In this document: positions 54,074 to 63,668 of the stretch, in pieces
Layout: each line of letters opens with the position of its first letter
Position numbering within the stretch: the first letter of the stretch is position 1
DNA from: Lactiplantibacillus daoliensis
GTDB taxonomy: Bacteria; Bacillota; Bacilli; Lactobacillales; Lactobacillaceae
NCBI RefSeq assembly: GCF_005405005.1
Contig: NZ_BJDH01000010.1
Location: 91,274-155,273, forward strand
DNA length: 64,000 bases
Reading direction: 5' to 3'
Notes under the pieces: model-generated
The model's database searches: none
Seen by the model: only the letters and a program-made list of their open reading frames with translations
Told to the model about the DNA's origin: nothing
Translations under genes and position numbers: made by a program

Positions 54074-55258
54074 TTAGTCATAGATCGAAACGTGCCGTTG
54101 CAAGATCACACCACATAACGTTAATAACGCCGAAAAACCAATTGCCAACCATAGCACTAAGCCCCAACCAACATGGCTTCCCAGCCAACCAAAGATCACC
54201 GGTCCAAAGGCGGCTAACAAGTAACCGGCCGACTGTGCCATCCCTGATAAATCCGCCGTTTCAAAACCGTTCGTTGTTTTCTGGGTAAAGAAGACAACCG
54301 CCAAGCTGAAGGCCGCACCGGACCCCAGGCCGAGTAACACACAAAGGATAACTGACAACCCAAAACTTAACCCGGGCAATAAAATTCCAGCCGCACCGGC
54401 CATAAAACCAACGCCAATCACGGTAATCATGGTCACGACACCAGCTTTTTTACCGGAAGTTGCGGGCACTAAGAAAGACATGGGTAACCCACTCAGCTGC
54501 ATAATCGTGACCAAGTTGCCCGCGACTACCACACTAAAACCACGCGCCATAAAAATTGTCGGGAGCCACGTTAATAACGAATAATAAACTAACGCTTGGA
54601 GACCGAAGAAAGCAGTCACGATCCAAGCTAGGGGTAGTCGCCAAACACTAGGACGCTTATCCTGTTGATTACCAGCCTTCGTCATAAGTGGTGCGCGATG
54701 ATTGTACTTGAGGTTGGGGATCCAAACGATCAGATTGACGAGACCAATCACGGACAAAATTGCCATGCTGCTAGTCAATGACCAATGTGCTGCCATTAAT
54801 CCTGATAACCCCGTTCCAAGTGACCCAACGAATACCATCGAAAGGGTGTAACTACTTGTCGCTAGTTCAATCCGTTTGGGAAAATTATCTTTGATAATCG
54901 CTGGAATCAAAACATTGCCACCATCCACGCCAATCCCAACTAATAAGGTCCCAATAAATAAGAGCATCATTGATGGCACGACTCGAAGATAGCTCCCAGC
55001 CGCTAGAACAATTAGCATCAGATAGATAATCAATTCATTACCGAAACGATGTCCCAATCGAGCGATGATGGGTGACATGATGGCAAAAGTTAATAATGGA
55101 ATTGTCGTGATAAACCCTGCCATTGAGCTAGGTAAACCGAGCGTCTGCTTCAAAGCGCTAATTAGACCTGGCATCATAGTAATAGGTAACCGCATATTAG
55201 TCGCAGCTAGCACCATACCTAAAGCAAGATAGCGACTATGTTGATGTGTTTTCGTCAT
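54074..55258 (-). CDS. MFS transporter, CynX/NimT type
   Basis: The 394-residue transporter has about twelve helices. The pattern MRLPITMMPGLISALKQTLGLPSSMAGFITTIPLLTFAIMSP near the start resembles the cyanate/nitroimidazole transporter family, which exports or imports small organic anions. It lies 59 bp after an ArsR gene in the same direction and is probably repressed by it. Substrate unknown. Confidence 0.85.
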   Translation of the reverse strand: MTKTHQHSRYLALGMVLAATNMRLPITMMPGLISALKQTLGLPSSMAGFITTIPLLTFAIMSPIIARLGHRFGNELIIYLMLIVLAAGSYLRVVPSMMLLFIGTLLVGIGVDGGNVLIPAIIKDNFPKRIELATSSYTLSMVFVGSLGTGLSGLMAAHWSLTSSMAILSVIGLVNLIVWIPNLKYNHRAPLMTKAGNQQDKRPSVWRLPLAWIVTAFFGLQALVYYSLLTWLPTIFMARGFSVVVAGNLVTIMQLSGLPMSFLVPATSGKKAGVVTMITVIGVGFMAGAAGILLPGLSFGLSVILCVLLGLGSGAAFSLAVVFFTQKTTNGFETADLSGMAQSAGYLLAAFGPVIFGWLGSHVGWGLVLWLAIGFSALLTLCGVILQRHVSIYD

Positions 55259-55317
55259 GGATAGTGCCTGCTTTCTGTGTCGTTAGTTCGATAACTATCG
55301 AACCACAAAATCAAAAA

Positions 55318-55617
55318 CTACAGGGTTGCTAAGAACCCTGGTAAGTAACGGTCAAAAGTCGCTAGCTGTAGCGATAAATATTTGGTTTGGGCAACTTGGC
55401 GCGTATTGGTTAATCCGACTAGCCGCAGGGCTTTAAAATGGTAAGACACCGTGGACTTGCTAATATTTAATTGCTCCCCCACTTCACTGCAAGTCATCTC
55501 TCGAGGTGTTTGATAAAGTACCCGGATAATTCGTAACCGATTTTGCTCAGCTAATGCCTTAAAAATTGCCACGCGCCGCTCATCTTCAGCGGCCGAGTTT
55601 GCTTGTTCGATATTCAC
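55318..55617 (-). CDS. ArsR-family regulator
   Basis: The protein of about 99 residues is a winged-helix ArsR: LAEQNRLRIIRVLYQTPREMTCSEVGEQLNISKSTVSYHFKALRLVGL. No metal-binding cysteine pair CxC is present in the recognition helix; the only cysteine is in MTCSEV, so metal sensing is doubtful. It precedes the CynX-type MFS gene. GTG 55617 falls about 7-8 nt after the -10, so the mRNA is probably leaderless; upstream in-frame ATGs lie before the likely start of transcription. Confidence 0.75.
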   Translation of the reverse strand: MNIEQANSAAEDERRVAIFKALAEQNRLRIIRVLYQTPREMTCSEVGEQLNISKSTVSYHFKALRLVGLTNTRQVAQTKYLSLQLATFDRYLPGFLATL

Positions 55618-55624
55618 AAAACTA

Positions 55625-55653
55625 AGTATACCCTTCATCAAAAAAATCAGCAA
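55625..55653 (-). promoter_or_regulatory. arsR promoter implying a leaderless transcript
   Basis: -35 TTGCTG (55653-55648) and -10 TATACT (55630-55625) have a 17-bp spacer. The GTG start codon of arsR begins 8 bp past the -10, matching the expected transcription start. Confidence 0.55.
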
Positions 55654-55698
55654 CAAAAAATGATTAGTCGGTAATTTGACTAACCATTTTCAATATCA

Positions 55699-56928
55699 TT
55701 AGACTGCTTGACGATTATTCTTCCAAATACCTGGTACTAACCATAGAATCAACAATAAATTAATTAATAATACAACTGCGGTTAGAATAAAGACTGCGTT
55801 ATAGTCGAAAATACCCGCAATCACCCCACCGGCAAAGGCACCAACCATATTCCCAATGGCTTGGAAAGATTGATTATAACTAAAAATTGTTGATGTTAAA
55901 TGCACCGGGGTATTCTTGGTTAACATCGTTTGAATCTCAGGGAATAATGCCCCATCCGAGATTCCGATAGCAAACCGTAAAAATCCTAAAACAACCACAC
56001 TTGAGACTAATCCTTGTGGGAAATACATCACCACGGCAAAAATATAGCCAAAGAGTAAAACCCGACCAGAACCGTGTTGGTCACCATATTTACCCAACCT
56101 TGGCGCCGCAATAATGTTTGAAATCCCTGGTAAGGCAGCAATAATCCCCGCGACAACCGTGATCGGACCAACGTTATGCATTAACTGCTTCACATATAGA
56201 CTGATGATTGGCGCAATTGACGCGTTCCCCATCTGTACGATCATGGTAGAACACAGCATCATAATAATCAAAGTTGGATTTTTGAAAGCCGTTAGCGGAT
56301 TGCGACTCTCACCTGGTTGCCGATGGTGTTCGACGGGCTTGAAATGTTCCTGCACAAAAACCAGGCTTAGCACGAAGGCCAGTATCAATAAACCAGCTGT
56401 AATAAAGAAGGTATTTCGAATTGAGAAAAGTTGTGCCAATATTCCACCAATCACGGGGCCAAAGAGTTGGCCACTAACAGCACCCGTAATCAATGTGCTC
56501 AGTGCACGGCCACTGTGTTTTCGCGGCGTCTGTGAGGCAACTAACGCTTGCGCATTTGAAATAAATCCGGCGAAAACACCTTGTAGCGCACGCAACGCCA
56601 CCAACTGCCACACATTAGTCACAAAACCCATTAGCCCCATTGCGATCGCCATTCCTAACGATGCACGGAGTAGCATGATTTTGCGACCTTTTTTATCCGC
56701 AATAATGCCCCATAGTGGCGCAGAGATTGCCGCTATGGCATAATCTGCGGCGTATGCCAGGCCGCTATAAAAGGTCACTTGTTGTTTATTAAAATCACCT
56801 AATTGACTCACGAATAATGATAAAAATGGCATAATTTCACTAAAAGCCATCCCAGCAACAAACGTACAAAACCACAGCACAATCAAATTACGATGCCATG
56901 GTCCACGTTCACGTTCTGCGTCGTCCAC
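55699..56928 (-). CDS. MFS multidrug efflux transporter (DHA1 type)
   Basis: The transporter of about 410 residues has twelve helices. The GIIADKKGRKIMLLR loop between helices 2 and 3 is the MFS signature. The arrangement resembles PmrA/TetA-type drug:H+ antiporters. Start is uncertain: GTG 56928 (GGAG 9 nt upstream) or ATG 56937, which lies directly against the GGAG. It is encoded upstream of arsR in the same direction, 43 bp away, so the -10/-35 of arsR lies within the gap. Confidence 0.85.
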   Translation of the reverse strand: MDDAERERGPWHRNLIVLWFCTFVAGMAFSEIMPFLSLFVSQLGDFNKQQVTFYSGLAYAADYAIAAISAPLWGIIADKKGRKIMLLRASLGMAIAMGLMGFVTNVWQLVALRALQGVFAGFISNAQALVASQTPRKHSGRALSTLITGAVSGQLFGPVIGGILAQLFSIRNTFFITAGLLILAFVLSLVFVQEHFKPVEHHRQPGESRNPLTAFKNPTLIIMMLCSTMIVQMGNASIAPIISLYVKQLMHNVGPITVVAGIIAALPGISNIIAAPRLGKYGDQHGSGRVLLFGYIFAVVMYFPQGLVSSVVVLGFLRFAIGISDGALFPEIQTMLTKNTPVHLTSTIFSYNQSFQAIGNMVGAFAGGVIAGIFDYNAVFILTAVVLLINLLLILWLVPGIWKNNRQAV

Positions 56929-57059
56929 GAAAGTCATCTCCAAATTAAAAGGTCAACTAATTTTCAGTAAGTAGTTGTCATGTCAACAAGCTTATCACAT
57001 TTTTGCGAATTTAGGCGGACTTAATTTGTTTGTCGGACTCCCCGGCAGCTAGCGTCGGG

Positions 57060-57077
57060 ATATTTCCCGGGAAATAT
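57060..57077. promoter_or_regulatory. Perfect 18-bp palindrome
   Basis: ATATTTCCCGGGAAATAT, with no loop, lies about 130 bp upstream of the MFS gene. It is likely a dimeric-protein operator; no regulator can be assigned. Confidence 0.45.
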
Positions 57078-57154
57078 TATCACTCTCAAAAAAAAGCGAC
57101 CGCGACTAGCCTAAAGTCAGTCACTAGTCACCAATTAATTACAATTCCTTTTTT

Positions 57155-58140
57155 GTGAAACATCTGAGCTCAAATCTGCACCATTCGATGCAACAACTTG
57201 CCGGGTACCAGTCAAAGCTCTTTTTAGGAAGTCGATGAAGGTCACCTCATTGTTGCTCATCACGGTGTTAACCTAGATAAAACCATAACGTTTCGACATT
57301 TGACCAGTTTCTGCTGACACCCAATCGCTACATTCCCAGGGCGTATATCAATCGGATACACCCACCATCAATCGCAATATGCATCGTTTCGATATATTCT
57401 TTCAAGCATACAATCCCATAGTCATCATTAATATGATTATCAGCAGTCAGATCGTCACGTGTATCAAGCCCATTTTCAACGACTATCACCGTAACGTCAT
57501 AAACCGCATTCAAGTAGACCTGTAAAACAATCGCTTCAGCGAGCCGCGCACTAGACGAATAATAACTAAATCAATATGATGTTTAGAAAAGTAAGGATAA
57601 CCCCACACACCTGCACGTCTCCGCAGTATCAATTATTTATTGCCACTTCTTGTTGAGTAGCATCCATCATTGACCCATCAAACATCGTATCGCCATCTTT
57701 TAAAGGTAATCTGGTACCAACATAGTCACTTATCATGATCAAACTGTTGATTTCATTGAAAGTTAACCAATAATGGACCAGGTTTTACATGCCAGGAAAT
57801 TACTTTGCAATATTTAACGTAAAAATCAATCACCTGACGATCTACTCAACCCTAGTACTTCTGCGCTAAATGATAGGGTGTCTCATAATGTAAAATAGTA
57901 ACAATCGGTTCAATTCCATAGTCACGGCACTGTCCAAGAGATCGATAGCCGATACATGTTATAGCCCACTTCATGGAGCAACTTTAAATCTTCACGCCGG
58001 TGGTGATAAAAACACTCGATGTATGTGATGGATAGATAATACGTGTCTGGCTGTAACGTTGCCGTATAGTGCCGTGCGGCCTCAAAGATCCCGCCTTCGA
58101 CTATTTCCGCGGTGCTAATTTCTTTCTTATCGACATCTCA
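57155..58140 (-). pseudogene. Decayed GH1 6-phospho-beta-glucosidase
   Basis: Minus-strand frames show GH1 pieces in order: GIFEAARHYTATLQPDTYYLSIT, LLHEVGYNMYRLSISWT, ILHYETPYHLAQKY, WLTFNEIN with the acid/base glutamate, VIVVENGLDTRDDL with the nucleophile, then SAETGQMSKRYGFI and ASNGADLS. They are separated by stop codons, frameshifts and at least one internal deletion (after SISWT), and the N-terminus is missing. About 62 codons around the nucleophile remain open. It is a dead gene, distinct from the intact GH1 at 41325-42707. Confidence 0.9.
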
Positions 58141-58173
58141 ATCACTTTTTCTAACTGATAAAAAGTATTTTTT

Positions 58174-58193
58174 AAATGTATACACATACATTT
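58174..58193. promoter_or_regulatory. GntR/TreR-like palindrome ahead of the GH1 pseudogene
   Basis: AAATGTAT and ATACATTT flank ACAC. Upstream of a sugar-hydrolase relic it may be a surviving operator of a GntR-type regulator. Confidence 0.4.
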
Positions 58194-58462
58194 GCATCAT
58201 ACCGATCATTCAAAGTTACTGTAACAGAATTTTTTAAATGAACTGTCAGCCAACAAGTATCTTCCATATTATTATCGCTCTTTTGCAACTATTATTCGGA
58301 CTATGATAATTACAAAGTTCAAGATAAATTAGCTTAACACTTATATGGATGGAAAGTTTAAAAATCAACATGTTAAATAATTCTACAATAGGACCTTGCT
58401 AATATTAAGAAAACTTTTATAATTAAATTGTCCACAAAAGAAAAAAAGGTAGGTAAATTGGA

Positions 58463-60418
58463 ATGAATTTTAAATCGGGAAACAAACTTGAAATTGATCA
58501 ATCGGAAAGGTTTAAACTTTACAAATCCGGAAAGCTTTGGCTAGTTGCCGGACTAACATTTTTCTCATTTTTAGGTGGCACGATAATCAGTAATTCAACC
58601 GTCCATGCTGACGTTACCCCTCAAGTTGTAGCAGCCAAATCGAATAGTCAAGGTACCGGTACTGTGGGCAATAATGCCAACGATACATATAGTAATCCTA
58701 CAACTAGCGACGTAAACAACAATTCTAAGAACAATGCATTAGGTGCAAACAATACGCCTAATAGCAATACATCTAGTGTCAACGACCAAAATAGCAAAAA
58801 TAACACATCTGGTAGCAATACCCCTGATGTCAACAACCAAACTGGCGAAAATAATACGCCTAATAGCAATACACCCAATGTCAACAACCAAAATAGTGGA
58901 AACAATACGCCTAATAGTAATGTAGCTAATAACAGTGACAATTCACCTGTTAACACTGTTGATAATCAGAAAGATACTTCTGCTGATAAAGTTGTCCCAG
59001 CCCCCGCAACGCCAGCACCTAAACGTGCTATGCTGGCAAGATCAGCCAATGTTACTGACACGTGGTCAATTGGAGATACTTCTCGGCCACGTGTAGATGC
59101 AGTCGATGTCGCTAACTATCAAGCAGGTATGACACAGTCGGACTATAATACTTTGAAATCGGTCGGCGTTAAAACTGTGATTGTTAAAGCGACCGAAGGC
59201 ACGAATTACACTAATCCTGATGCTGTTAGTGAGGCTAAAAAAGCTAATACAGCAGGCTTGAACGTTGATTTTTATCACTATGCGCATTTTAGCTCAACAT
59301 CTCAGGCAAAAGCTGAAGCCACTAACTTAGTTTCTTTCTTAACCACCAATGGTGTCTCTCAAAAAGTCTTACTTTTTGCAGATATGGAAGATCCTGATAC
59401 TTACAACGTTAACGCCCAAGCAAACTTAAATGCTTTTTGGACTGCTTTAAACGCTGCTGGTTATACCAACCATGGTGTTTACACCTCAACTTCATATGAA
59501 TATCGAGATGCCGTTACTAGAACAGTTAGCCCATCACACGTATGGCGCGCTCAATGGCCATACTCACCTTCCAAGACAGATCTATGGAATACGACTGACG
59601 GTGCTTGGCAGTTCGCTTCTACCGCAAAACTTCCTTCTGGGTCAACTTATACTGGTCCAATTGATGTCACTATTGATTATAGCGGCTTCATAGAGCAAAG
59701 CGCCGGAACAGCAACATTCTCCAATGGTTCTTCAACTGCTGTAACTGGTAATACAAACAATACTAACGTTGCCGAAACTGGCACCTATAAATTCACGGGT
59801 ACAACCGCAATTAAATCGGCAGACAGTGACTCTGCCTCAACCGTTGGGACTTATTATAAGGGTGATAGTGTTCGTTACAATGCTAAAATCAGCAAGGATG
59901 GCCAAACTTGGTTACGTTATTTAGCTGCAAGTGGTGCTCAACGTTACGTCAAAATTGCTGGCGCCACAGTCAGTGCTCCAGCTAACAATAACAACGAAAA
60001 TGTTAACTCTGAATCTGGCGTTTACCGCTTTACTGGAACCACTGCAATCAAGTCTGCCGATGATGATTCTGCTTCAACTGTCGGAACTTACTACAAAGGT
60101 AGTACCGTTCGTTACAATGCTAAAATTACTAAGAACGGCCAAACTTGGTTACGTTATTTAGCTGCAAGTGGTGCTCAACGTTACGTCAAAATTGCTGGCA
60201 CAACAGCTAGTTCTTCAAGTTCAAATAATGCTGGTTACTATACCTTCAACACTAATACCAACATTCGGACTGGTGCTAGTCTAAATGCATCAATTGTTGG
60301 TGAATACTATACTGGTGAGTCTGTTCACTATATTGGAACCGTCTCAGCTGATGGTTATACTTGGGTGAAATATTTAGCAGCTTCTGGCAACTATCGTTAC
60401 GTTGCAGAAATCAATTAA
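58463..60418 (+). CDS. Secreted GH25 muramidase with SH3-like repeats, copy 1
   Basis: The 651-residue protein starts with a KxYKxGKxW-type signal peptide (RFKLYKSGKLWLVAG, about 16-30; cleavage near residue 49). An Asn/Ser/Thr linker (60-170) follows, made of near-repeats of NNTPNSNT/NVNNQNSG. The GH25 domain (about 207-410) has catalytic-type DVANYQ, KATEGT and FADMED. Three C-terminal wall-binding repeats follow: two of TAIKSADxDSASTVGTYYKG...LRYLAASGAQRYVKI and a diverged third. It should cut the muramic acid beta-1,4 bond in peptidoglycan and bind the cell wall. ATG 58463 follows AGGTAGG. Confidence 0.9.
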   Translation: MNFKSGNKLEIDQSERFKLYKSGKLWLVAGLTFFSFLGGTIISNSTVHADVTPQVVAAKSNSQGTGTVGNNANDTYSNPTTSDVNNNSKNNALGANNTPNSNTSSVNDQNSKNNTSGSNTPDVNNQTGENNTPNSNTPNVNNQNSGNNTPNSNVANNSDNSPVNTVDNQKDTSADKVVPAPATPAPKRAMLARSANVTDTWSIGDTSRPRVDAVDVANYQAGMTQSDYNTLKSVGVKTVIVKATEGTNYTNPDAVSEAKKANTAGLNVDFYHYAHFSSTSQAKAEATNLVSFLTTNGVSQKVLLFADMEDPDTYNVNAQANLNAFWTALNAAGYTNHGVYTSTSYEYRDAVTRTVSPSHVWRAQWPYSPSKTDLWNTTDGAWQFASTAKLPSGSTYTGPIDVTIDYSGFIEQSAGTATFSNGSSTAVTGNTNNTNVAETGTYKFTGTTAIKSADSDSASTVGTYYKGDSVRYNAKISKDGQTWLRYLAASGAQRYVKIAGATVSAPANNNNENVNSESGVYRFTGTTAIKSADDDSASTVGTYYKGSTVRYNAKITKNGQTWLRYLAASGAQRYVKIAGTTASSSSSNNAGYYTFNTNTNIRTGASLNASIVGEYYTGESVHYIGTVSADGYTWVKYLAASGNYRYVAEIN

Positions 60419-60448
60419 CCCAAAAATAATTTTTCAAATATATCTATG

Positions 60449-60500
60449 AAGCCAGCGCATTGCTTAATCGTTAAACGACTAAGCAATGCGCTGGCTTTTA
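60449..60500 (+). terminator. Terminator between the two GH25 genes
   Basis: AAGCCAGCGCATTGCTTA and TAAGCAATGCGCTGGCTT form a perfect 18-bp stem with a short inner ATCGTT/AACGAC pairing, followed by TTA. Confidence 0.85.
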
Positions 60501-60637
60501 GTCTCCTCAAAAATGCTAAAAACTGCCTAAAGCTTCAATAGTATAAATTATTTCGCTATAAAACCTTGATAATATTATTAATTTCATTATAATTAAACTG
60601 TTCGAATAAGATTATAGATGAGGATGTGCATTTTTAC

Positions 60638-62836
60638 ATGGCTTTTAAATCACGAAACGAGCTTAATTTTGAACAATCAAAAAGATTCAAGCTCTATAAA
60701 TCCGGTAAGCTTTGGCTTGTAACTGGACTATCATTTGTCTCAATTTTAGGTGGCACGTTACTCAATAGTAATTCAGTAGCTCATGCCGACACTGTCGAAA
60801 CGCCTAATAATTCAACTAGTAGTGCCGCAACTAGCTCTAGTGCCAGCAGTGTTAATACATATGTCAGCGCCGCAACCAAAAGTACTGACGTGAACGATAC
60901 CGACACGACACAAACAACTAGCGCAAGTACAAGTCAAGCCGACACAGCCACTAGTACCAGTAGTAGCTCCAACGAAAGTAGTGCTAGCACCGCTAATAGT
61001 TCCAGCACAAGTACTGCTTCTAGCGCTAGTTCAAGTACCACTAATAGTTCTAGTGTAAACACTAATTCCAATACTAGCTCAGCTGCTACTAGTGGCGCAG
61101 ACTCAACTGTTGCGACAAGTGCCAACAGTCAAGTAGCTACCACAGTTAAAAAAGCCGCAGTTGCGGCGGTTGCTGAATCAACTACCACCGCAGATACTTG
61201 GACCATTGGTGACACCTCTCGACCACGCGTCGATGTTGTGGACGTGGCGTCCTATCAATCAGGTATGAGCCAATCAGACTATAATACCTTGAAGTCTGTG
61301 GGCGTCAAAACCGTGATTGTCAAAGCAACAGAAGGCACCACCTATGTTAACCCTGCGGCCGTTAGTGAAGCCAAGATGGCTAACCAAGCTGGTTTGAATG
61401 TTGATTTTTATCACTATGCGACCTTTAATACAACGACAGAAGCCAATGCCGAAGCGACCAACTTGGTTACATTTTTAACGAATAATAGTGTTAACAAGAA
61501 TGTGCTTATCTTCGCTGACATGGAAGACTCTCTGACCTATTCAGTCAATGCCGAAGCTAACTTGAATGCCTTCTGGTCCGCTTTAGACGCAGCTGGTTAT
61601 ACAAATCACGGCGTTTATGCCTCAAAATACTATGCTTATATCACCGCAGTCACCAATACCGTTGGGAGTTCTCGCGTTTGGATGGCGCAATATCCTTATT
61701 CACCATCAAGTAGTAATCTCCTAAATACGACTAGTGGTGCTTGGCAGTTTGCTTCAACAGCACAGTTACCATCTGGCGCTTCATACACTGGCTATTTAGA
61801 TGTCAGCATTGATTATACTGGCTTAACTGAAGATAGCGCCGGGACGGCGACCTTTGGCACAAGTTCAGCGACAACTGGCTCCACTTCAACGGGAAATACG
61901 AGTACCAGTACCACGACTACGGTAACATCAGGAACTTATACCTTTACCGGTACTACCGCGATCAAATCAGCTGCTAGTGACTCGGCATCAACTGTCGGCA
62001 CTTACTATCAAGGTAGTACGGTCAACTACAATGCCAAAATCACAGCGAATGGTGAAACCTGGCTACGCTATTTAGCCGCTAGTGGTGCCCAACGTTACGT
62101 TAAGATTGGCGGCTCAACTTCGACTAGCAGTACTAGCGAAGCCGTTACAGCCATTGCTGGCACCTATACTTTCAGTAGTACGACGGCCATTAAATCGGCT
62201 GCTAATGACTCTGCATCAACGGTTGGAACTTATTACAAAGGGAGTACGGTCAACTATAACGCCAAAATCACCGTCAACGGGCAAACTTGGCTACGCTATT
62301 TAGCTGCCAGTGGCGCTCAACGTTACGTTAAGATTAGCGGCGGTTCAACAAGTTCATCTACGAGCTCCTCATCAAACAATAATTCTAGTGCGACAACGAC
62401 TGCAACCGCTGGCACTTATACCTTTACACAGGCAACAGCGATCAAGTCAGCAACTAGTGACACTGCTTCGACTGTCGGAACCTATTACAAAGGGAGTACG
62501 GTCAACTACAATGCCAAGATCACCGTCAACGGGCAAACTTGGTTACGTTACTTGGCCGCTAGTGGTGCTCAACGGTATGTTAAAGTCAGTGGCTCAACGG
62601 CCTCTTCTTCGACAAGCACCACCAACACTAGCACGACATCAGCTCAGACAGGGACCTATACTTTCAAAGCAACCACTAATATCCGAACTGCTGCGAGCCT
62701 GAGTGCTTCAATCGTTGGCACGTACTATGCTGGAGAAACGGTTCATTATCTAGGACTTGTTTCAGTCAATGGCTACCAATGGCTGAAATACCTATCCGCA
62801 TCCGGCAACTATCGTTATGTCGCGATGGTTAGCTAA
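60638..62836 (+). CDS. Secreted GH25 muramidase with SH3-like repeats, copy 2
   Basis: The 732-residue protein is a close paralogue of the preceding gene: the same KxYKxGKxW signal (RFKLYKSGKLWLVTG), a Ser/Thr/Ala linker (about 55-170), a GH25 domain with DVASYQ, KATEGT and FADMED, and four C-terminal repeats (three alike, one diverged). Compared with copy 1 it has one extra repeat and a Ser/Thr linker instead of an Asn-rich one. ATG 60638 aligns with the start of copy 1; the preceding GAGG is distant, so initiation may be weak. Likely autolysin or cell separation enzyme. Confidence 0.9.
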   Translation: MAFKSRNELNFEQSKRFKLYKSGKLWLVTGLSFVSILGGTLLNSNSVAHADTVETPNNSTSSAATSSSASSVNTYVSAATKSTDVNDTDTTQTTSASTSQADTATSTSSSSNESSASTANSSSTSTASSASSSTTNSSSVNTNSNTSSAATSGADSTVATSANSQVATTVKKAAVAAVAESTTTADTWTIGDTSRPRVDVVDVASYQSGMSQSDYNTLKSVGVKTVIVKATEGTTYVNPAAVSEAKMANQAGLNVDFYHYATFNTTTEANAEATNLVTFLTNNSVNKNVLIFADMEDSLTYSVNAEANLNAFWSALDAAGYTNHGVYASKYYAYITAVTNTVGSSRVWMAQYPYSPSSSNLLNTTSGAWQFASTAQLPSGASYTGYLDVSIDYTGLTEDSAGTATFGTSSATTGSTSTGNTSTSTTTTVTSGTYTFTGTTAIKSAASDSASTVGTYYQGSTVNYNAKITANGETWLRYLAASGAQRYVKIGGSTSTSSTSEAVTAIAGTYTFSSTTAIKSAANDSASTVGTYYKGSTVNYNAKITVNGQTWLRYLAASGAQRYVKISGGSTSSSTSSSSNNNSSATTTATAGTYTFTQATAIKSATSDTASTVGTYYKGSTVNYNAKITVNGQTWLRYLAASGAQRYVKVSGSTASSSTSTTNTSTTSAQTGTYTFKATTNIRTAASLSASIVGTYYAGETVHYLGLVSVNGYQWLKYLSASGNYRYVAMVS

Positions 62837-62850
62837 TTCAAACAATTGTA

Positions 62851-62898
62851 AAAAAACGGCGCCTAAGCTTGAAAATCTCAAGTTTAAGCGCCGTTTTT
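62851..62898. terminator. Bidirectional terminator between GH25 copy 2 and hsp20
   Basis: AAAACGGCGCCTAAGCTTGA pairs with TCAAGTTTAAGCGCCGTTTT around AAATC with two mismatches. Confidence 0.9.
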
Positions 62899-62912
62899 AA
62901 TTTATAAACAAG

Positions 62913-63335
62913 TTAGTCAATTTCGATCTTACCGTTATCCGTAACTTGCTTTGACTTTGGCAAAGTAATCGTTAAGACGCCATCCGTTTGAGTCGCCTTA
63001 ATTTGTTCTGGGTCAACATCTGGCAACATATAATCACGTTGCAGTAACCCCTCATGACGTTCGTTCATCACAACATTCTGTTTCTGATCACTATGATCCA
63101 CAAAAGAATGCTTCTGAACCTTAATCGACAACAAGTTACCGCGATAGGCTAACTTAACGTCTTGTTTATCAATACCTGGTATATCAACCTTCACTTGATA
63201 TTGATCGTCCGTTTCACTAATGTCAGTCTTCAGCACTTGTTCACCATCATCAAAAGGTGCCCAGAAACGTTGCGCCATCCGTTCAAAAGGATCCAACATG
63301 CCAAAACCATTCCGATTCATCATTTCATTAGCCAT
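62913..63335 (-). CDS. hsp20: Small heat-shock protein, Hsp20 family
   Basis: The 140-residue protein has an alpha-crystallin core (about 40-130: YQVKVDIPGIDKQDVKL ... DGVLTITLPK) with a short N-terminal arm and an IEI-like C-terminal anchor. It acts as an ATP-independent chaperone that holds unfolded proteins. AAAGGGG lies 9 nt before ATG 63335. It is single-gene and controlled by two heat-shock repressors (see the promoter entry). Confidence 0.93.
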   Translation of the reverse strand: MANEMMNRNGFGMLDPFERMAQRFWAPFDDGEQVLKTDISETDDQYQVKVDIPGIDKQDVKLAYRGNLLSIKVQKHSFVDHSDQKQNVVMNERHEGLLQRDYMLPDVDPEQIKATQTDGVLTITLPKSKQVTDNGKIEID

Positions 63336-63400
63336 AATCACAATCCCCTTTCAAAATTAATACTTGGCTAGAACTACCGGGTCAGTGTCATTTGAGTTCC

Positions 63401-63486
63401 TTTGACCTTTCCTGACCTTCAATATCTATTCTAACAGGTGCTATTCAACTTGCAAGGATTTAGCACTCTCGTATAACGAGTGCTAA
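63401..63486 (-). promoter_or_regulatory. hsp20 promoter with CIRCE and CtsR sites
   Basis: CIRCE TTAGCACTC-N9-GAGTGCTAA (63460-63486) is perfect. It abuts -35 TTGCAA (63455-63450), with -10 TAGAAT (63433-63428) after 16 bp. A CtsR box GGTCAGGAAAGGTCAAA (63417-63401, minus strand; the second heptad is perfect, the first 5/7) lies downstream of the start. HrcA and CtsR should act together. Confidence 0.9.
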
Positions 63487-63668
63487 ATTTAAAGTCTAAT
63501 TTCACCAATTCGATGCATTAAGCTGGCGCTGTAATATTTTGGAAAATGATCTGCTTTAACTTCGTTCACATTATCAATCCTAACTATCTGCTAATCATTT
63601 TGGTAGACTACACCCTCTAAAAAAGCTACACTTGATGCACAAAGTACTAAGCAAAGGAGGAAGTAATC

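Noticed and set aside
58648..58956. Leucine-rich minus-strand reading frame
   Set aside because: It is antisense to the Asn/Ser/Thr repeats of the first muramidase; its composition is a by-product of those repeats.
59780..62830. Regular DNA repeats resembling a tandem array or CRISPR
   Set aside because: The repeats are long (about 200 bp), in frame and encode SH3-like wall-binding modules; there are no short identical repeats with unique spacers.
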